64,000 bases of DNA from contig NZ_SJOO01000004.1 in assembly GCF_004331265.1 (NCBI RefSeq), positions 248,001 to 312,000 of the forward strand, given 5' to 3'. The position numbers and the translations under genes were made by a program. Shown here one piece after another: positions 27,768 to 36,751 of the stretch. Source of the DNA: Enterobacter wuhouensis. GTDB lineage: Bacteria; Pseudomonadota; Gammaproteobacteria; Enterobacterales; Enterobacteriaceae. Position 1 is the stretch's first letter. Each line of letters starts with the position of its first letter. The notes under the pieces are model-generated. The model saw only the letters and a program-made list of their open reading frames with translations, did no database searches and was not told the origin of the DNA.

Positions 27768-30059
27768 TTGTCAGAATTAATGTCCCTTATCCTTTTTCTG
27801 GCTTCCATCGGCGTTTACGCCTGGAAAGCCGGCCGTAACACCTGGTGGTTTGTCGCCACGCTGGTGGTACTCGGCATTTTTATTGTTTTAAACATTACCC
27901 TGTACGCCAGCGATTACTTCACCGGAGACGGTATTAACGATGCGGTGCTCTATACCCTCACCAACAGCCTGACGGGTGCAGGAGTTAGTAAGTACATACT
28001 TCCTGGCCTGGGACTTGTCGTGGCGCTGGTCGCTATTTTTGGCACGCTTGCCTGGGTGCTACGCCGCCGCCGTCATCATCCACATCATCACGGCTACAGC
28101 CTGCTGGCGCTGTTCCTGGCGCTGGCGTCCGTTGATGCCAGCCCGGCATTCCACCAGATCACCGAGCTGGTCAAATCCCAGTCGCGCGACGGCGACCCCG
28201 ATTTCACGGCGTACTACAAAGAGCCGGCGAAGAAGATAGATAACCCGAAGCTCAACCTGGTCTATATCTACGGCGAGAGCCTGGAGCGCACCTATTTTGA
28301 TAACGATGCTTTCCCGAACCTGACGCCCGATCTCGGCGCGCTGAAAGACCAGGGTCTCGACTTTAGCAAGACCATGCAGTTACCGGGTACCGATTACACC
28401 ATCGCCGGCATGGTCGCCTCCCAGTGCGGTATCCCGCTGTTCGCGCCGTTTGAAGGCAACGCATCGGCGTCGATGTCGAGCTTCTTCCCGCAGAATATCT
28501 GCCTCGGCGATATCCTGAAAAACTCCGGCTACGAAAACTACTTTATGCAGGGCGCAAACCTGCGCTTTGCCGGCAAAGATGTGTTCCTGAAATCCCATGG
28601 ATTTGACCATCTTTACGGCTCGGAAGAGTTAAAAACCACGGTTGCAGACCCCGCGTATCGTAACGACTGGGGCTTCTACGACGATACCGTGCTGGATGAA
28701 ACCTGGAAAAAATTTGAAGAGCTGTCCCGCGCGGGCAAGCGTTTCTCCCTCTTTGCCCTGACCGTCGATACCCACCATCCGGACGGATTCGTCTCGCGCA
28801 CCTGTAAGCGCAAAAACTACGACATCAAAGGTAAAAGCAATAAATCCTTCAGCGCCGTGACCTGCAGTCAGGAGCATATCGCCGCGCTCATTGAGAAAAT
28901 CAAAGCCTCGCCGTATTTCAAAAACACGGTGATTGTCGTCTCGTCTGACCATCTGGCGATGAAAAACAGCGCCTGGGATGAACTAAACAAACTGGACCGC
29001 AGCAATCTGTTCTTCGTCATGCGCGGCGACAAGCCCCAGCAGGAGGTCATTGCCACCAAGCGTAACTCGATGGATAACGGCGCAACGGTGCTGGATATTC
29101 TGGGGGGCGACAACTTTATTGGCCTTGGCCGCAGCACGCTGTCAGGGCAGTCCCTGTCGGAAGTGTTCCTCAACATGAAGGAGAAAATCCTCGCGTGGAA
29201 GCCGGACATCATCCGCCTGTGGAACTTCCCGAAAGAGATGAAGGATTTCACCATCGATCGGGATAAAAACACGATCGCCTTCTCCGGCAGCCATTTCCGC
29301 CTGCCGCTGCTGCTGCGCGTATCCGACAACCGCGTCGAACCCCTGCCAGAGAGTGAATACTCTGCCCCGCTGCGCTTCCAGCTGGCCGATTTCGCCCCGC
29401 GCGATAACTTTGTCTGGATCGACAAGTGCTACAAAATGGGCCAGCTCTGGTCGCAGCCGCTGTCGCTCTCAACCGACTGGTGCGTCTCTCAGGGCCAACT
29501 CGGCGGGGAACAGACCGTTCAGCACGTCGACAGCGCGCAGTGGAAGGGTAAAACCGCGTTTAAGGATACGGTTATCGACACCGCTCGCTACCAGCGCAAC
29601 GTCGATCTGCTGAAAATCGTCGACAACGATATCCGCTACAAGGCCGACAGCTTCATCTTCAACGTGGCCGGCGCGCCGGAAGAGGTTAAGCAGTTTAGCG
29701 GCATCTCTCGTCCTGAGTCCTGGGGACGCTGGTCGAACGCGCAGCTGGGTAACGAGGTGAAAATTGAGTACACCCACCCTCTGCCGGAAAAATTCGATCT
29801 GGTGATCACCGCCAGGGCCTATGGGCCAAACGCCAACCGGCCTATTCCGGTACGCGTCGGTGATAAAGAGCAGACGCTGACGCTTGGAAACGACGTCTCC
29901 ACCACCACGCTGCATTTCGATAACCCGTCGCGCAGCAATACCCTGGTGATTGTGCCGCCCGATCCGCAGTCTTCCAACGAAGGCAATATTCTCGGTCACT
30001 CCCCGCGCCAGCTTGGCATCGGCATGGTCGAAATCAAAATCGTTAACAGCGAAAGCTAA
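27768..30059 (+). CDS. opgB: Phosphoglycerol transferase I (OpgB/MdoB)
   Basis: A 763-residue protein with the TTG start at 27768 ([12 protein letters not shown]), the same length as E. coli OpgB. GAGGA lies 7 nt upstream of this TTG, whereas it would be only 1 nt from the ATG at 27762. Three to four N-terminal transmembrane segments (about 1-130) are followed by a periplasmic sulfatase-like domain ([12 protein letters not shown] near residue 165 holding the catalytic Thr, VDTHHPDG and SSDHLAM metal ligands), and a C-terminal beta domain. It transfers phosphoglycerol from phosphatidylglycerol to osmoregulated periplasmic glucans. Confidence 0.95.
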   Translation: MSELMSLILFLASIGVYAWKAGRNTWWFVATLVVLGIFIVLNITLYASDYFTGDGINDAVLYTLTNSLTGAGVSKYILPGLGLVVALVAIFGTLAWVLRRRRHHPHHHGYSLLALFLALASVDASPAFHQITELVKSQSRDGDPDFTAYYKEPAKKIDNPKLNLVYIYGESLERTYFDNDAFPNLTPDLGALKDQGLDFSKTMQLPGTDYTIAGMVASQCGIPLFAPFEGNASASMSSFFPQNICLGDILKNSGYENYFMQGANLRFAGKDVFLKSHGFDHLYGSEELKTTVADPAYRNDWGFYDDTVLDETWKKFEELSRAGKRFSLFALTVDTHHPDGFVSRTCKRKNYDIKGKSNKSFSAVTCSQEHIAALIEKIKASPYFKNTVIVVSSDHLAMKNSAWDELNKLDRSNLFFVMRGDKPQQEVIATKRNSMDNGATVLDILGGDNFIGLGRSTLSGQSLSEVFLNMKEKILAWKPDIIRLWNFPKEMKDFTIDRDKNTIAFSGSHFRLPLLLRVSDNRVEPLPESEYSAPLRFQLADFAPRDNFVWIDKCYKMGQLWSQPLSLSTDWCVSQGQLGGEQTVQHVDSAQWKGKTAFKDTVIDTARYQRNVDLLKIVDNDIRYKADSFIFNVAGAPEEVKQFSGISRPESWGRWSNAQLGNEVKIEYTHPLPEKFDLVITARAYGPNANRPIPVRVGDKEQTLTLGNDVSTTTLHFDNPSRSNTLVIVPPDPQSSNEGNILGHSPRQLGIGMVEIKIVNSES

Positions 30060-30065
30060 TCCCTC

Positions 30066-30092
30066 CGCCCGGCGTCCTGCCGGGCGAATTTT
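30066..30092 (+). terminator. Terminator of opgB
   Basis: CGCCCGGC (30066-30073) and GCCGGGCG (30079-30086) form a perfect 8-bp stem around a 5-nt loop, followed by AATTTTAT, 7 bp after the opgB stop. Confidence 0.8.
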
Positions 30093-30122
30093 ATAAAATA
30101 TATAAACCTTTAATTCATTTAT

Positions 30123-30156
30123 AAACCAGATTAAATCACCATATTTAATCTGGTTT
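30123..30156 (+). promoter_or_regulatory. 14-bp perfect inverted repeat before the EAL gene
   Basis: AAACCAGATTAAAT (30123-30136) and ATTTAATCTGGTTT (30143-30156) flank CACCAT. It lies 38 bp upstream of the EAL-gene start and after the opgB terminator, so it is either an operator over the promoter of the pilus island or a second terminator (TTTTATC follows). Confidence 0.5.
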
Positions 30157-30193
30157 TATCTATAAATATTCTTAATGAAGCCAAAAAAGTAGG

Positions 30194-30877
30194 ATGCAAT
30201 CCCGACAAATATTCTACGAGGTCACACGCAGTTCCATCATGTTAACGGGTTATAAATTCGAATCTATCCGGGCACTACACACGGAGCATGTTATTGCCTG
30301 GGAGATGCTCTCTACGGCAAAACCCCACGTCAATCTGGAGCACTACTTCGGCGCGATGTCTTTTTCTCAGCGAAAGCAGCACTTTTTTTCTCAGCTTCGT
30401 CATGCCATGTCATGCCGGGAGAACGGTAAATACTATCTGAATACCACCTCCGAACTGCTGCTGGAAGAGGACTTCATCGACAGGCTGATGATGGAAACGC
30501 CGCGCCCGGAGGATCTGGCGATTGAGCTGACCGACCTCGAGGAAATTGTCCAGCTCAGCCACGAACAAACCCGCGAGCTGCGCCTGCGGATTGCCTCTCT
30601 GCGCCAGCGCAAAATCGAGGTATGGGCCGATGACGTCTACGAAGCCATTCTGCCGAAGCTGCTGGCCTGCCGGTTTCTGTTCAACGGCATCAAGATCGAC
30701 AAACACACCTTCTGGTCCGGACGAACGGAGCAAGAGCGTTTTCTGCAGCTCGCCCGCAACTGCAAAAAGCTTGCCGGCAAGGTGCTGATTGAAGGCATTG
30801 AAACCTTTGGCGACTACGCGCTGGCGCGGGCAAGCGTAGCCGATTACGGACAGGGTTACTTATGGAACAAGCAATGA
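30194..30877 (+). CDS. EAL-domain protein, probable c-di-GMP phosphodiesterase
   Basis: A 227-residue single-domain EAL protein. Retained residues: Glu37 in the EML version of EAL, Asn83, Glu111 in ELTD, Asp146-Asp147, Lys167 in IKID, Glu200 and Glu203 in IEGIE, and Gln220 in GQGY. Loop 6, normally DDFGTGYSS, is replaced by DDVYEAI, so activity may be weak. ATG at 30239 is an alternative start. It overlaps the next LuxR-type gene by 16 bp. Similar EAL proteins accompany fimbrial regulators in Salmonella (STM0551 near fimYW, from memory), so a role in setting c-di-GMP for the pilus operon is likely. Confidence 0.8.
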   Translation: MQSRQIFYEVTRSSIMLTGYKFESIRALHTEHVIAWEMLSTAKPHVNLEHYFGAMSFSQRKQHFFSQLRHAMSCRENGKYYLNTTSELLLEEDFIDRLMMETPRPEDLAIELTDLEEIVQLSHEQTRELRLRIASLRQRKIEVWADDVYEAILPKLLACRFLFNGIKIDKHTFWSGRTEQERFLQLARNCKKLAGKVLIEGIETFGDYALARASVADYGQGYLWNKQ

Positions 30878-31422
30878 ATAGCTCCCTCAGCCGCGCCCAA
30901 TTTCACATCATCATCCTGAGCGAAAACGCCTTTTTGTGGCTTGGCCTGAAAACGCTTATCGCGATGATGATGACGCCGCGCCCCGATATTTTTTGGATCA
31001 ACAGCGTCAGCCCGGAAACGCTTTTACGCTTGCGCGAGCAGGTGATGAGAGATACCGCCGACAACAGCTGGCTGATATTCACCGACGAGCGCCGCATCAA
31101 TGACGTTAGCGTTTACCTTCCCGCCGGGCGCGTCAGGATACTGGCCGACAACCTGTCAATTATTCAGCTCAGCCAGCGGTTACGTCAGGCGGACTTCAGC
31201 AACGACAGCCTTCCCGATGCCACGCTGACGCGCCAGGAGCTGCGGGTCTGCACGCTGCTTAGCAAAGGCATCAGCCTGGTGCGTATCGCGCAGCTGCTGA
31301 ATAAATCCCCGAAAACGATTTACACCCACAAGCGTAACGCGATGAGCAAATTCCATTGCCACAACCTGGCGGAATTTCACCGCAAAATCTGCCTGCTGGA
31401 ACAGCAGTCGTTCTATCTCTGA
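30862..31422 (+). CDS. LuxR-type HTH regulator, FimW-like
   Basis: A 186-residue protein with a receiver-like N-terminal half lacking an obvious phospho-acceptor pocket, and a LuxR-type HTH at about residues 118-170 (LTRQELRVCTLLSKGIS, then IAQLLNKSPKTIYTHKRNAM). A second ATG at 30874 is possible. It is translationally coupled to the EAL gene and sits directly upstream of the pilin gene (24 bp). By size and setting it resembles FimW/BglJ-type regulators, so it probably controls this pilus operon. Confidence 0.78.
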   Translation: MEQAMNSSLSRAQFHIIILSENAFLWLGLKTLIAMMMTPRPDIFWINSVSPETLLRLREQVMRDTADNSWLIFTDERRINDVSVYLPAGRVRILADNLSIIQLSQRLRQADFSNDSLPDATLTRQELRVCTLLSKGISLVRIAQLLNKSPKTIYTHKRNAMSKFHCHNLAEFHRKICLLEQQSFYL

Positions 31423-31445
31423 TTTGTCATTCTGGAAATAAGATC

Positions 31446-31940
31446 ATGAAATTACTCCCCACGCTTTTTACCGGTGCTCTTGTTCTGCTTCCCGTTACCG
31501 CCATGTCCGCAGAAACCGCGACGGCAACCATGCATGTAACGCTGGAAGTGGTGAAGTCCTGTACGCTGAAGGCCAACGATTTGAGCTTCTCACGCCACAG
31601 CTCTGATGAAGCGGGTGAAATTCAGGCCAGCACGCAGCTCAACGTCACCTGCACCAACGGCACGCCTTTTACCCTCTCTGCCTACAGCAGCGACAACAGC
31701 GACAGCGGGACCTTCTGGCTGAAACCTGAGAACAACGGCTCTGGCGCGCAGAGCATTGCGTGGAAACTTTACGCCGACGAGAACAAGCAGACCCAGGTGA
31801 CCAACAGCCAGGGCCTCACCGGCACCGGTAACGGCCAGGAGCAGAGCGAAACCCTGTATGGCGTGATAGAAGCCGGCGCGCTTGCCGCCGCGCAGGCCGG
31901 GACGTACACCGACGACGTTACGCTGAATCTGGTCTATTAA
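31446..31940 (+). CDS. Csu-type pilin, spore coat U (SCPU) domain
   Basis: A 164-residue protein with a signal peptide (about 1-22, cleavage after MSA) and an SCPU domain starting CTLKANDLSF, with the second conserved cysteine in VTCTNGTPF and the C-terminal strand YTDDVTLNLVY. This is the archaic (Csu/sigma-clade) chaperone-usher pilin type. The ATG at 31446 is chosen because upstream in-frame codons fall in the preceding gene and lack a signal peptide. As first of four structural genes it is the likely major subunit. Confidence 0.85.
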   Translation: MKLLPTLFTGALVLLPVTAMSAETATATMHVTLEVVKSCTLKANDLSFSRHSSDEAGEIQASTQLNVTCTNGTPFTLSAYSSDNSDSGTFWLKPENNGSGAQSIAWKLYADENKQTQVTNSQGLTGTGNGQEQSETLYGVIEAGALAAAQAGTYTDDVTLNLVY

Positions 31941-31942
31941 TC

Positions 31943-32719
31943 ATGCGTCGGCCTTATCTTCTTCCCCTTCTTTGGCTGTTGGCCTTGCTGCTGCTCTCGC
32001 GCTATACCCTGGGGGCTACGCTGCAGGTTGCCCCCGTCACTCTGGATCTGGAGAGCAATCAGCGGGCCACGGCGCTCTATCTCACTAACAGTGGCGATAC
32101 CCACATCCACGCGCAGATCCGCGTCTATGACTGGACGCAGGCCAACGGTAAAGATGTTCTGACGCCGACAGATGAGATCGTCAGCAGCCCGGCAATGACG
32201 GCGCTTGCCCCAGGCCAGCAGCAGCTGATCCGCATTATTGTTCTGCAGCCCGGCGCGCGTCAGCAGGAGCAGAGCTACCGCCTGGTCATTGATGAGCTGC
32301 CCTCCCATAACGCGCAAACCCGCGAGCGTAACGCGGTGCATTTCCTCCTGCGCTACTCAATCCCGGTGTTTATTGCCGGCACGCAGCGTGACGCCAGCAG
32401 CGACGGCGATCTGAACTGCGAACAGCTGACAACGCCTGGGGCAATTCAGTGTTACAACGCGGGAGAACAGCATGTTCGTCTCAGTAACGTACAGGCTCTG
32501 ACCGCCGATGGGCAGGTTGCAGAAACCGTGAAAGGACTGGCGGGATATGTACTGCCGGGACAGAAATACGTCCTCCCGCTCGGGCAGCACGCGCGCCGTA
32601 CGCTCAGCTCGCTGCGCGTTTATCTCAATGAAAACCGTCATGCCAGCCAGATTTCCCTGCATCCTGCCACTGCTCGCCGTTCTGCTCTGGATGCCGCTCA
32701 TGCTAACGGCCCGCGCTGA
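31943..32719 (+). CDS. Csu-type periplasmic pilus chaperone
   Basis: A 258-residue protein with a signal peptide (about 1-24) and two immunoglobulin-like domains typical of pilus chaperones: VAPVTLDLESNQRATALYL at the start, and the LRYSIPVFIAG strand about residue 135. Two cysteines (LNCEQ, IQCYN) in domain 2 are typical of Csu-type chaperones. It starts 2 bp after the pilin stop. The last about 30 codons overlap the usher start in another frame, so the final residues may be a non-conserved extension. Confidence 0.85.
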   Translation: MRRPYLLPLLWLLALLLLSRYTLGATLQVAPVTLDLESNQRATALYLTNSGDTHIHAQIRVYDWTQANGKDVLTPTDEIVSSPAMTALAPGQQQLIRIIVLQPGARQQEQSYRLVIDELPSHNAQTRERNAVHFLLRYSIPVFIAGTQRDASSDGDLNCEQLTTPGAIQCYNAGEQHVRLSNVQALTADGQVAETVKGLAGYVLPGQKYVLPLGQHARRTLSSLRVYLNENRHASQISLHPATARRSALDAAHANGPR

Positions 32720-34931
32720 GCCTGCCGAAGCCTCCACGCAGTGGCTGGCCATTACCGTCAATCACTCACCGCGCGACGGGCTGTGGGCCTGTCGCGTGGA
32801 GGGTGATGCCCTGTGGGTGACGCGCCGCGATGCGAAAACGCTGGGGCTGCGTACCGCGAAAGGACGCAGTGAATGGGTGAATCTCTCTGCCCAGCCGGGG
32901 CTGCAGGTCAGCCTTGATACGCTCGCCCAGCAGGTTGTTATCACCGCTACCGTAAGGGCGCTCGACGGCCAGCAGCATTTGGTCAGTGAAGCGCCGGTGC
33001 AGCAGCACCGCTATCCTCAGGCGAAGGCGATCGGCGCCGTAAGCCTTGCGTACTCTCTTTATGCCCGCGATAGCCCCGGCCAGAAGCAGGCCAGCGCGTT
33101 CACCACGCTTACCGCATCCGGCGCGCTGCCGGGCATCCTGAGCAGCAGTTTTTCCAGCCGCGCAGGGAACGAGATCGGCTCAGAGCAATCAAGCCACACG
33201 CGTCTTGAAACGCGCTGGGAGTGGGATTATCCGTCATCACTCATGAGCCTGGCGCTGGGCGACAGCGTGACCACCGGCACAGGCTGGAGCCGCCAGGTGC
33301 GCTTCGGCGGGCTTCATCTTGCACGTAATTTTCAGCTCAACCCGCAGCTCAACACCGCCCCCCGCACGCAGTACAGCGACAGCGCGGTACTCCCCTCAAC
33401 GGTCGATCTCTATATTGACGGCTTAAAGCAGAGCAGCCAGCGCGTCACGCCAGGCGAATACCGGCTCGATACCCTGCCCACCTTCACCGGCAGCGGACAG
33501 GCGCAGGTGGTTATCACGGACATCAATGGACAGCGCCGCACCGTGCAGCTCGATCTGTACGGGGCTCCGGACATGCTGGCGGAAGGTCTGAGCAGCGGCT
33601 CGCTGGATATCGGCTGGATGCGGCAAAACTATGCCGTTCGCTCGGAGGATTACGCCGCATCGCCGATGGCCGATGCAGGCTGGCGATACGGCGTAAACAA
33701 TCGCTTAACGCTGGCGCTGCACGCGGAGCAGCAGCGAAAAATGCATAACGGAGGCATGGGCGTGGATTGGCTGATCTCGCCTCAATTGGGGGTTGTCAGC
33801 CAGCACCTTGCGTTCAGCGACAGCCCGTACGGCAGCGGCGTGAAATGGGGGCTGGGCTGGCAGTGGAACGGCGGCGGCACCGGCCTTTCTGCCAGCACGG
33901 TGCGCACGGACGCCGCCTTTGCCGATAACGCCCGCATGAGCGGCACCCTGCCCGCCCGCCGCAGCGATTCCCTGTGGGTGAGCCACTCGTTTAGCCATTT
34001 TGGCTCGCTGGGCGCAGGCTGGGTGCAACAAAATATTCAGGGCAGCAGGCAGCGCTACCTCAATGCCTCCTGGTCCGCAATGCTGCCGGCACAGCTCTCC
34101 GCCACGCTGAGCTATACCCGTTCGCTATCCGACTCCTCGCACAGCGTACAGCTGATGTTCTCTGTTCCCTTTGGCCACCGGGATACCGTCTCGGTGCAGG
34201 CGAGTCAGGACACGCAGCGGCTGGACTATCGTCATCAACCGGACGACCAGACCGGCGGCTGGTCCTGGCAAATGGGGAAACGCGCCGGCAACGATGATGG
34301 AAAATATGCCGACGTCGGCCACCTGAGCCGCTACGGCGAATGGCACGTGGGGCTGGAGCGCGGAAGAAACCTGAACAGCCAGTACGCGTCCGGAGAAGGC
34401 AGCCTGACGCTGCTGGACCACACCGTCCACGCCCTGCGCTACAGCGAGCAGGGACTGGCGCTGGTTTCCACCCGCGGCACGGGGCACATCCCGGTGCTGC
34501 TCGAAAATCGCCCGGCGGGGGAAACCGACGAAGACGGTTATCTGCTACTGACCGATCTGCCTCGCTATCACAACAATAAGGTCACCATCGATCCTCTGGC
34601 GCTCCCGGCAGATGTCATGACGCCCGTTACCGACATCTACGCCAGGCCGGGAACAGCAACCGCCGTGAAGGTCGATTTCGACGTGCACCGTGCGGTCACG
34701 GTCCAGGCAAGGCTGGTCGATGAGCAACACCAACCGGTCGAAATGGGGAGTCAGGTGTCCACCTCAGGCGGCACCACGATCGTCGGCCGCGACGGCTTTA
34801 TCTGGCTGGAAGATCCGCCTCTGCCCGGCGAACTGGTCGTGAGAACTTCCGCAGGCGAGTGCCGCGTGAGCCTTCCGTCACGCCCTTCAGACGCCGCCAC
34901 CGTCAATATCGGAGAACGGATGTGTCATTAA
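32628..34931 (+). CDS. Csu-type outer membrane usher
   Basis: About 767 residues from the ATG at 32628; ATG at 32640 is equally possible, and neither has a clear Shine-Dalgarno sequence. The signal peptide ends at TARA; the mature N-terminus begins with a chaperone-binding domain, followed by a 24-strand beta-barrel region (segments such as GWSRQVRFGGLHLARNF), a plug domain and two C-terminal domains ending in GERMCH. It is shorter than FimD (about 830), as is usual for Csu ushers. The start lies about 90 bp inside the chaperone gene; the stop overlaps the tip gene by 10 bp. Confidence 0.85.
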   Translation: MKTVMPARFPCILPLLAVLLWMPLMLTARAEPAEASTQWLAITVNHSPRDGLWACRVEGDALWVTRRDAKTLGLRTAKGRSEWVNLSAQPGLQVSLDTLAQQVVITATVRALDGQQHLVSEAPVQQHRYPQAKAIGAVSLAYSLYARDSPGQKQASAFTTLTASGALPGILSSSFSSRAGNEIGSEQSSHTRLETRWEWDYPSSLMSLALGDSVTTGTGWSRQVRFGGLHLARNFQLNPQLNTAPRTQYSDSAVLPSTVDLYIDGLKQSSQRVTPGEYRLDTLPTFTGSGQAQVVITDINGQRRTVQLDLYGAPDMLAEGLSSGSLDIGWMRQNYAVRSEDYAASPMADAGWRYGVNNRLTLALHAEQQRKMHNGGMGVDWLISPQLGVVSQHLAFSDSPYGSGVKWGLGWQWNGGGTGLSASTVRTDAAFADNARMSGTLPARRSDSLWVSHSFSHFGSLGAGWVQQNIQGSRQRYLNASWSAMLPAQLSATLSYTRSLSDSSHSVQLMFSVPFGHRDTVSVQASQDTQRLDYRHQPDDQTGGWSWQMGKRAGNDDGKYADVGHLSRYGEWHVGLERGRNLNSQYASGEGSLTLLDHTVHALRYSEQGLALVSTRGTGHIPVLLENRPAGETDEDGYLLLTDLPRYHNNKVTIDPLALPADVMTPVTDIYARPGTATAVKVDFDVHRAVTVQARLVDEQHQPVEMGSQVSTSGGTTIVGRDGFIWLEDPPLPGELVVRTSAGECRVSLPSRPSDAATVNIGERMCH

Positions 34932-35875
34932 GAATACTGTTATGGATGAGCATCCTGCAGCCGCTTAACGCGCTGGCGCTCAGCTGCTGGATGACGTCAG
35001 GTGCCAGCATCAATTTCGGCACGCTGACGGCCGGCGAAGCGGCGACCACCAATACTAAAGTAAAATTTAGCTGCCAGGCGGATTACGGGACCACGCAATA
35101 CATCAACGTATGCCTGAGCAGCGTTGAAAGCTCACCGTTCAAAATGATGTCGACGGGCGATGAGGAGGGCAAACAATACGCTCTGCTTTTTCGCATCTTC
35201 AACGCCTTTGAGCACGCCCAGGAGCTGAATGCCCCCGCCAGCGGCAACCTGATGCAGCAAACGCTCGTGGCCGCCAGCAACGCCACCGTGAGCGGGAGCT
35301 TTCCGCTGCTCGCCACCATTCCCGCCGGACAAAGCCAGCTGCCTGCCCGCAGCTATTTTAAATACAACATGGACTTACGCATCTCATGGCGGAGCGCAGC
35401 CTCTCAGGAGGCGCTGCAAAGCTGCTCGGACGGCTCGGCCGATGGCGAACAGACCCAGGGCGCCAGCCGAGCCGAAGCCACGCTAAACGACGGCTGCTTT
35501 ATTCAACGCGTGACCCCGCTCAACTTCGGGACGCTCAGCAGCACCAGCACGCGCAGCGCCACGCGATCCACGGCGACATTATCCGCACGATGCCCTGCCG
35601 GCACCGCCTTTGCGCTCGGGATGAGCAGCGGAACGCATGCCAGCGGCACCCAGCGGCAGGTCTGCAATAGCGAAGGGCAATGTCTGCGCTATGGGCTTTG
35701 GCAGGATGCCGCTGCGACAAGACGCTGGGGCGATCGCAGCAGCGGCGACGCCCTCAATGTTTCAAACACCGACGGCGGAACGCAAAGCTATACCATTTAC
35801 GGAGAGGTGCCTGCCCAGCCCCTGACCGGGACAGGGGAATTCATTGACGACGTGATTGTTACGCTCACTTATTAA
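34922..35875 (+). CDS. Csu-type tip protein with two SCPU domains
   Basis: A 317-residue protein from GTG at 34922, preceded by GGAG 7 nt upstream; the longer in-frame reading would run into the usher gene. A short signal peptide ends before SCWMTSG. Two SCPU domains follow: one at about residues 22-160 (ASINFGTLTAG) and one at about 180-317 (CFIQRVTPLNFGTL), each with paired cysteines. Its place and two-domain build match CsuE, the tip adhesin of archaic pili, which uses hydrophobic finger loops to bind surfaces. Confidence 0.83.
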   Translation: MSLRILLWMSILQPLNALALSCWMTSGASINFGTLTAGEAATTNTKVKFSCQADYGTTQYINVCLSSVESSPFKMMSTGDEEGKQYALLFRIFNAFEHAQELNAPASGNLMQQTLVAASNATVSGSFPLLATIPAGQSQLPARSYFKYNMDLRISWRSAASQEALQSCSDGSADGEQTQGASRAEATLNDGCFIQRVTPLNFGTLSSTSTRSATRSTATLSARCPAGTAFALGMSSGTHASGTQRQVCNSEGQCLRYGLWQDAAATRRWGDRSSGDALNVSNTDGGTQSYTIYGEVPAQPLTGTGEFIDDVIVTLTY

Positions 35876-35899
35876 TCGATCAAAAGCCAAACTGGATCA

Positions 35900-35915
35900 A
35901 TGTTATCGGTAACAA
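35900..35915. promoter_or_regulatory. Palindrome resembling a GntR-type operator
   Basis: ATGTTA and TAACAA flank TCGG. The shape ATGTTA-N4-TAACAT resembles the gluconate GntR/IdnR boxes I remember. It lies 100 bp upstream of the ToxR-like gene. Function here is uncertain. Confidence 0.35.
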
Positions 35916-35943
35916 TGCGGATAAAATAACATTCTTACCTCAT

Positions 35944-35978
35944 AAACGGCGCGGTATCCCCCCGCCGTTTGTATTTCA
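35944..35978 (+). terminator. Terminator of the Csu pilus operon
   Basis: AAACGGCG (35944-35951) and CGCCGTTT (35963-35970) form an 8-bp stem with an 11-nt loop, followed by GTATTTCATTTTC. It separates the pilus operon from the ToxR-like regulator. Confidence 0.7.
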
Positions 35979-36004
35979 TTTTCTCTGTCTGCCTTAAACA
36001 CGCT

Positions 36005-36748
36005 ATGAAATTCCTGCTTGCTGAAGCCCTTGTCTACAACGACGAAGACGGTTCGATTTCACTTGTCGATGCGCCTGACGTTGAGCCCCAGGTGCTCACG
36101 ACCACCGCCAACAGCATTATGAAACTGCTGGTGAAACGGCATGGTAACGTCGTTGAACGTGAAGCCTTTCTGCGCGAAGTGTGGGATGAGCGGGGTCTGC
36201 AGGGTTCCAATAATTCGCTCAATCAGTACATCAGCATCCTGCGTAAAATACTGGCAGGCCTGGTGCCGGAGACGCCGTTTATCGTCACCGTGCCCAAAAT
36301 GGGGTTTATGCTGAGTGCCGATATTACGGTGCAGCCTCAGCCCGATCGGCAGGAACGTGAGGCATCGGGCAAAACACCCCGGCGCTATCAATCAGCGCTG
36401 CTGTTTTGCGGCGGATTCACCGTCCTGGTGGTGGCGCTGTGCGTCTGGATGTTGGTGATAAAGCAACATCAGCAGCATGCGGAAATGCACCTGCTCACCC
36501 ACATCGGCGAATGCCCGGTCTATACCTTTTCCCCGCTGGCGGACGTGTTCCACAGCAAGGCCATTGCGCTGGCGCAGGCAATCCAGCGCGATGGCAATCT
36601 GCCCTGCCTGAAAAACTCAATTTTTTACCTGCATATACAGAACACGCTGTTCTACGGCCACGAAGGGCGGCTGGTTCTTTCCCAGTGTTCCCTGACGAAA
36701 GAGAACAAAGCCAGCACCTGCCGCACGCTTTACTACTACGAATGGTGA
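36005..36748 (+). CDS. ToxR/CadC-like membrane-anchored winged-helix regulator
   Basis: A 247-residue protein starting MKFLLAEALVYNDEDG. A cytoplasmic OmpR-type winged HTH (about 1-105, with LLVKRHGNVVEREAFLREVW and a VPKMGFML wing, separated by the recognition helix) is followed by a linker, one transmembrane segment (about 135-155) and a periplasmic domain with two or more cysteines. Such proteins sense periplasmic signals and act directly on DNA. It is followed 3 bp later by a FidL-like gene, a common pairing next to fimbrial operons. A TTG at 35969 could give 12 extra residues. Confidence 0.82.
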   Translation: MKFLLAEALVYNDEDGSISLVDAPDVEPQVLTTTANSIMKLLVKRHGNVVEREAFLREVWDERGLQGSNNSLNQYISILRKILAGLVPETPFIVTVPKMGFMLSADITVQPQPDRQEREASGKTPRRYQSALLFCGGFTVLVVALCVWMLVIKQHQQHAEMHLLTHIGECPVYTFSPLADVFHSKAIALAQAIQRDGNLPCLKNSIFYLHIQNTLFYGHEGRLVLSQCSLTKENKASTCRTLYYYEW

Positions 36749-36751
36749 TTC

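Noticed and set aside
31943..32719. Frameshift between chaperone and usher
   Set aside because: Both proteins are complete with their own signal peptides, so a long overlap is a simpler explanation than a sequencing or natural frameshift.
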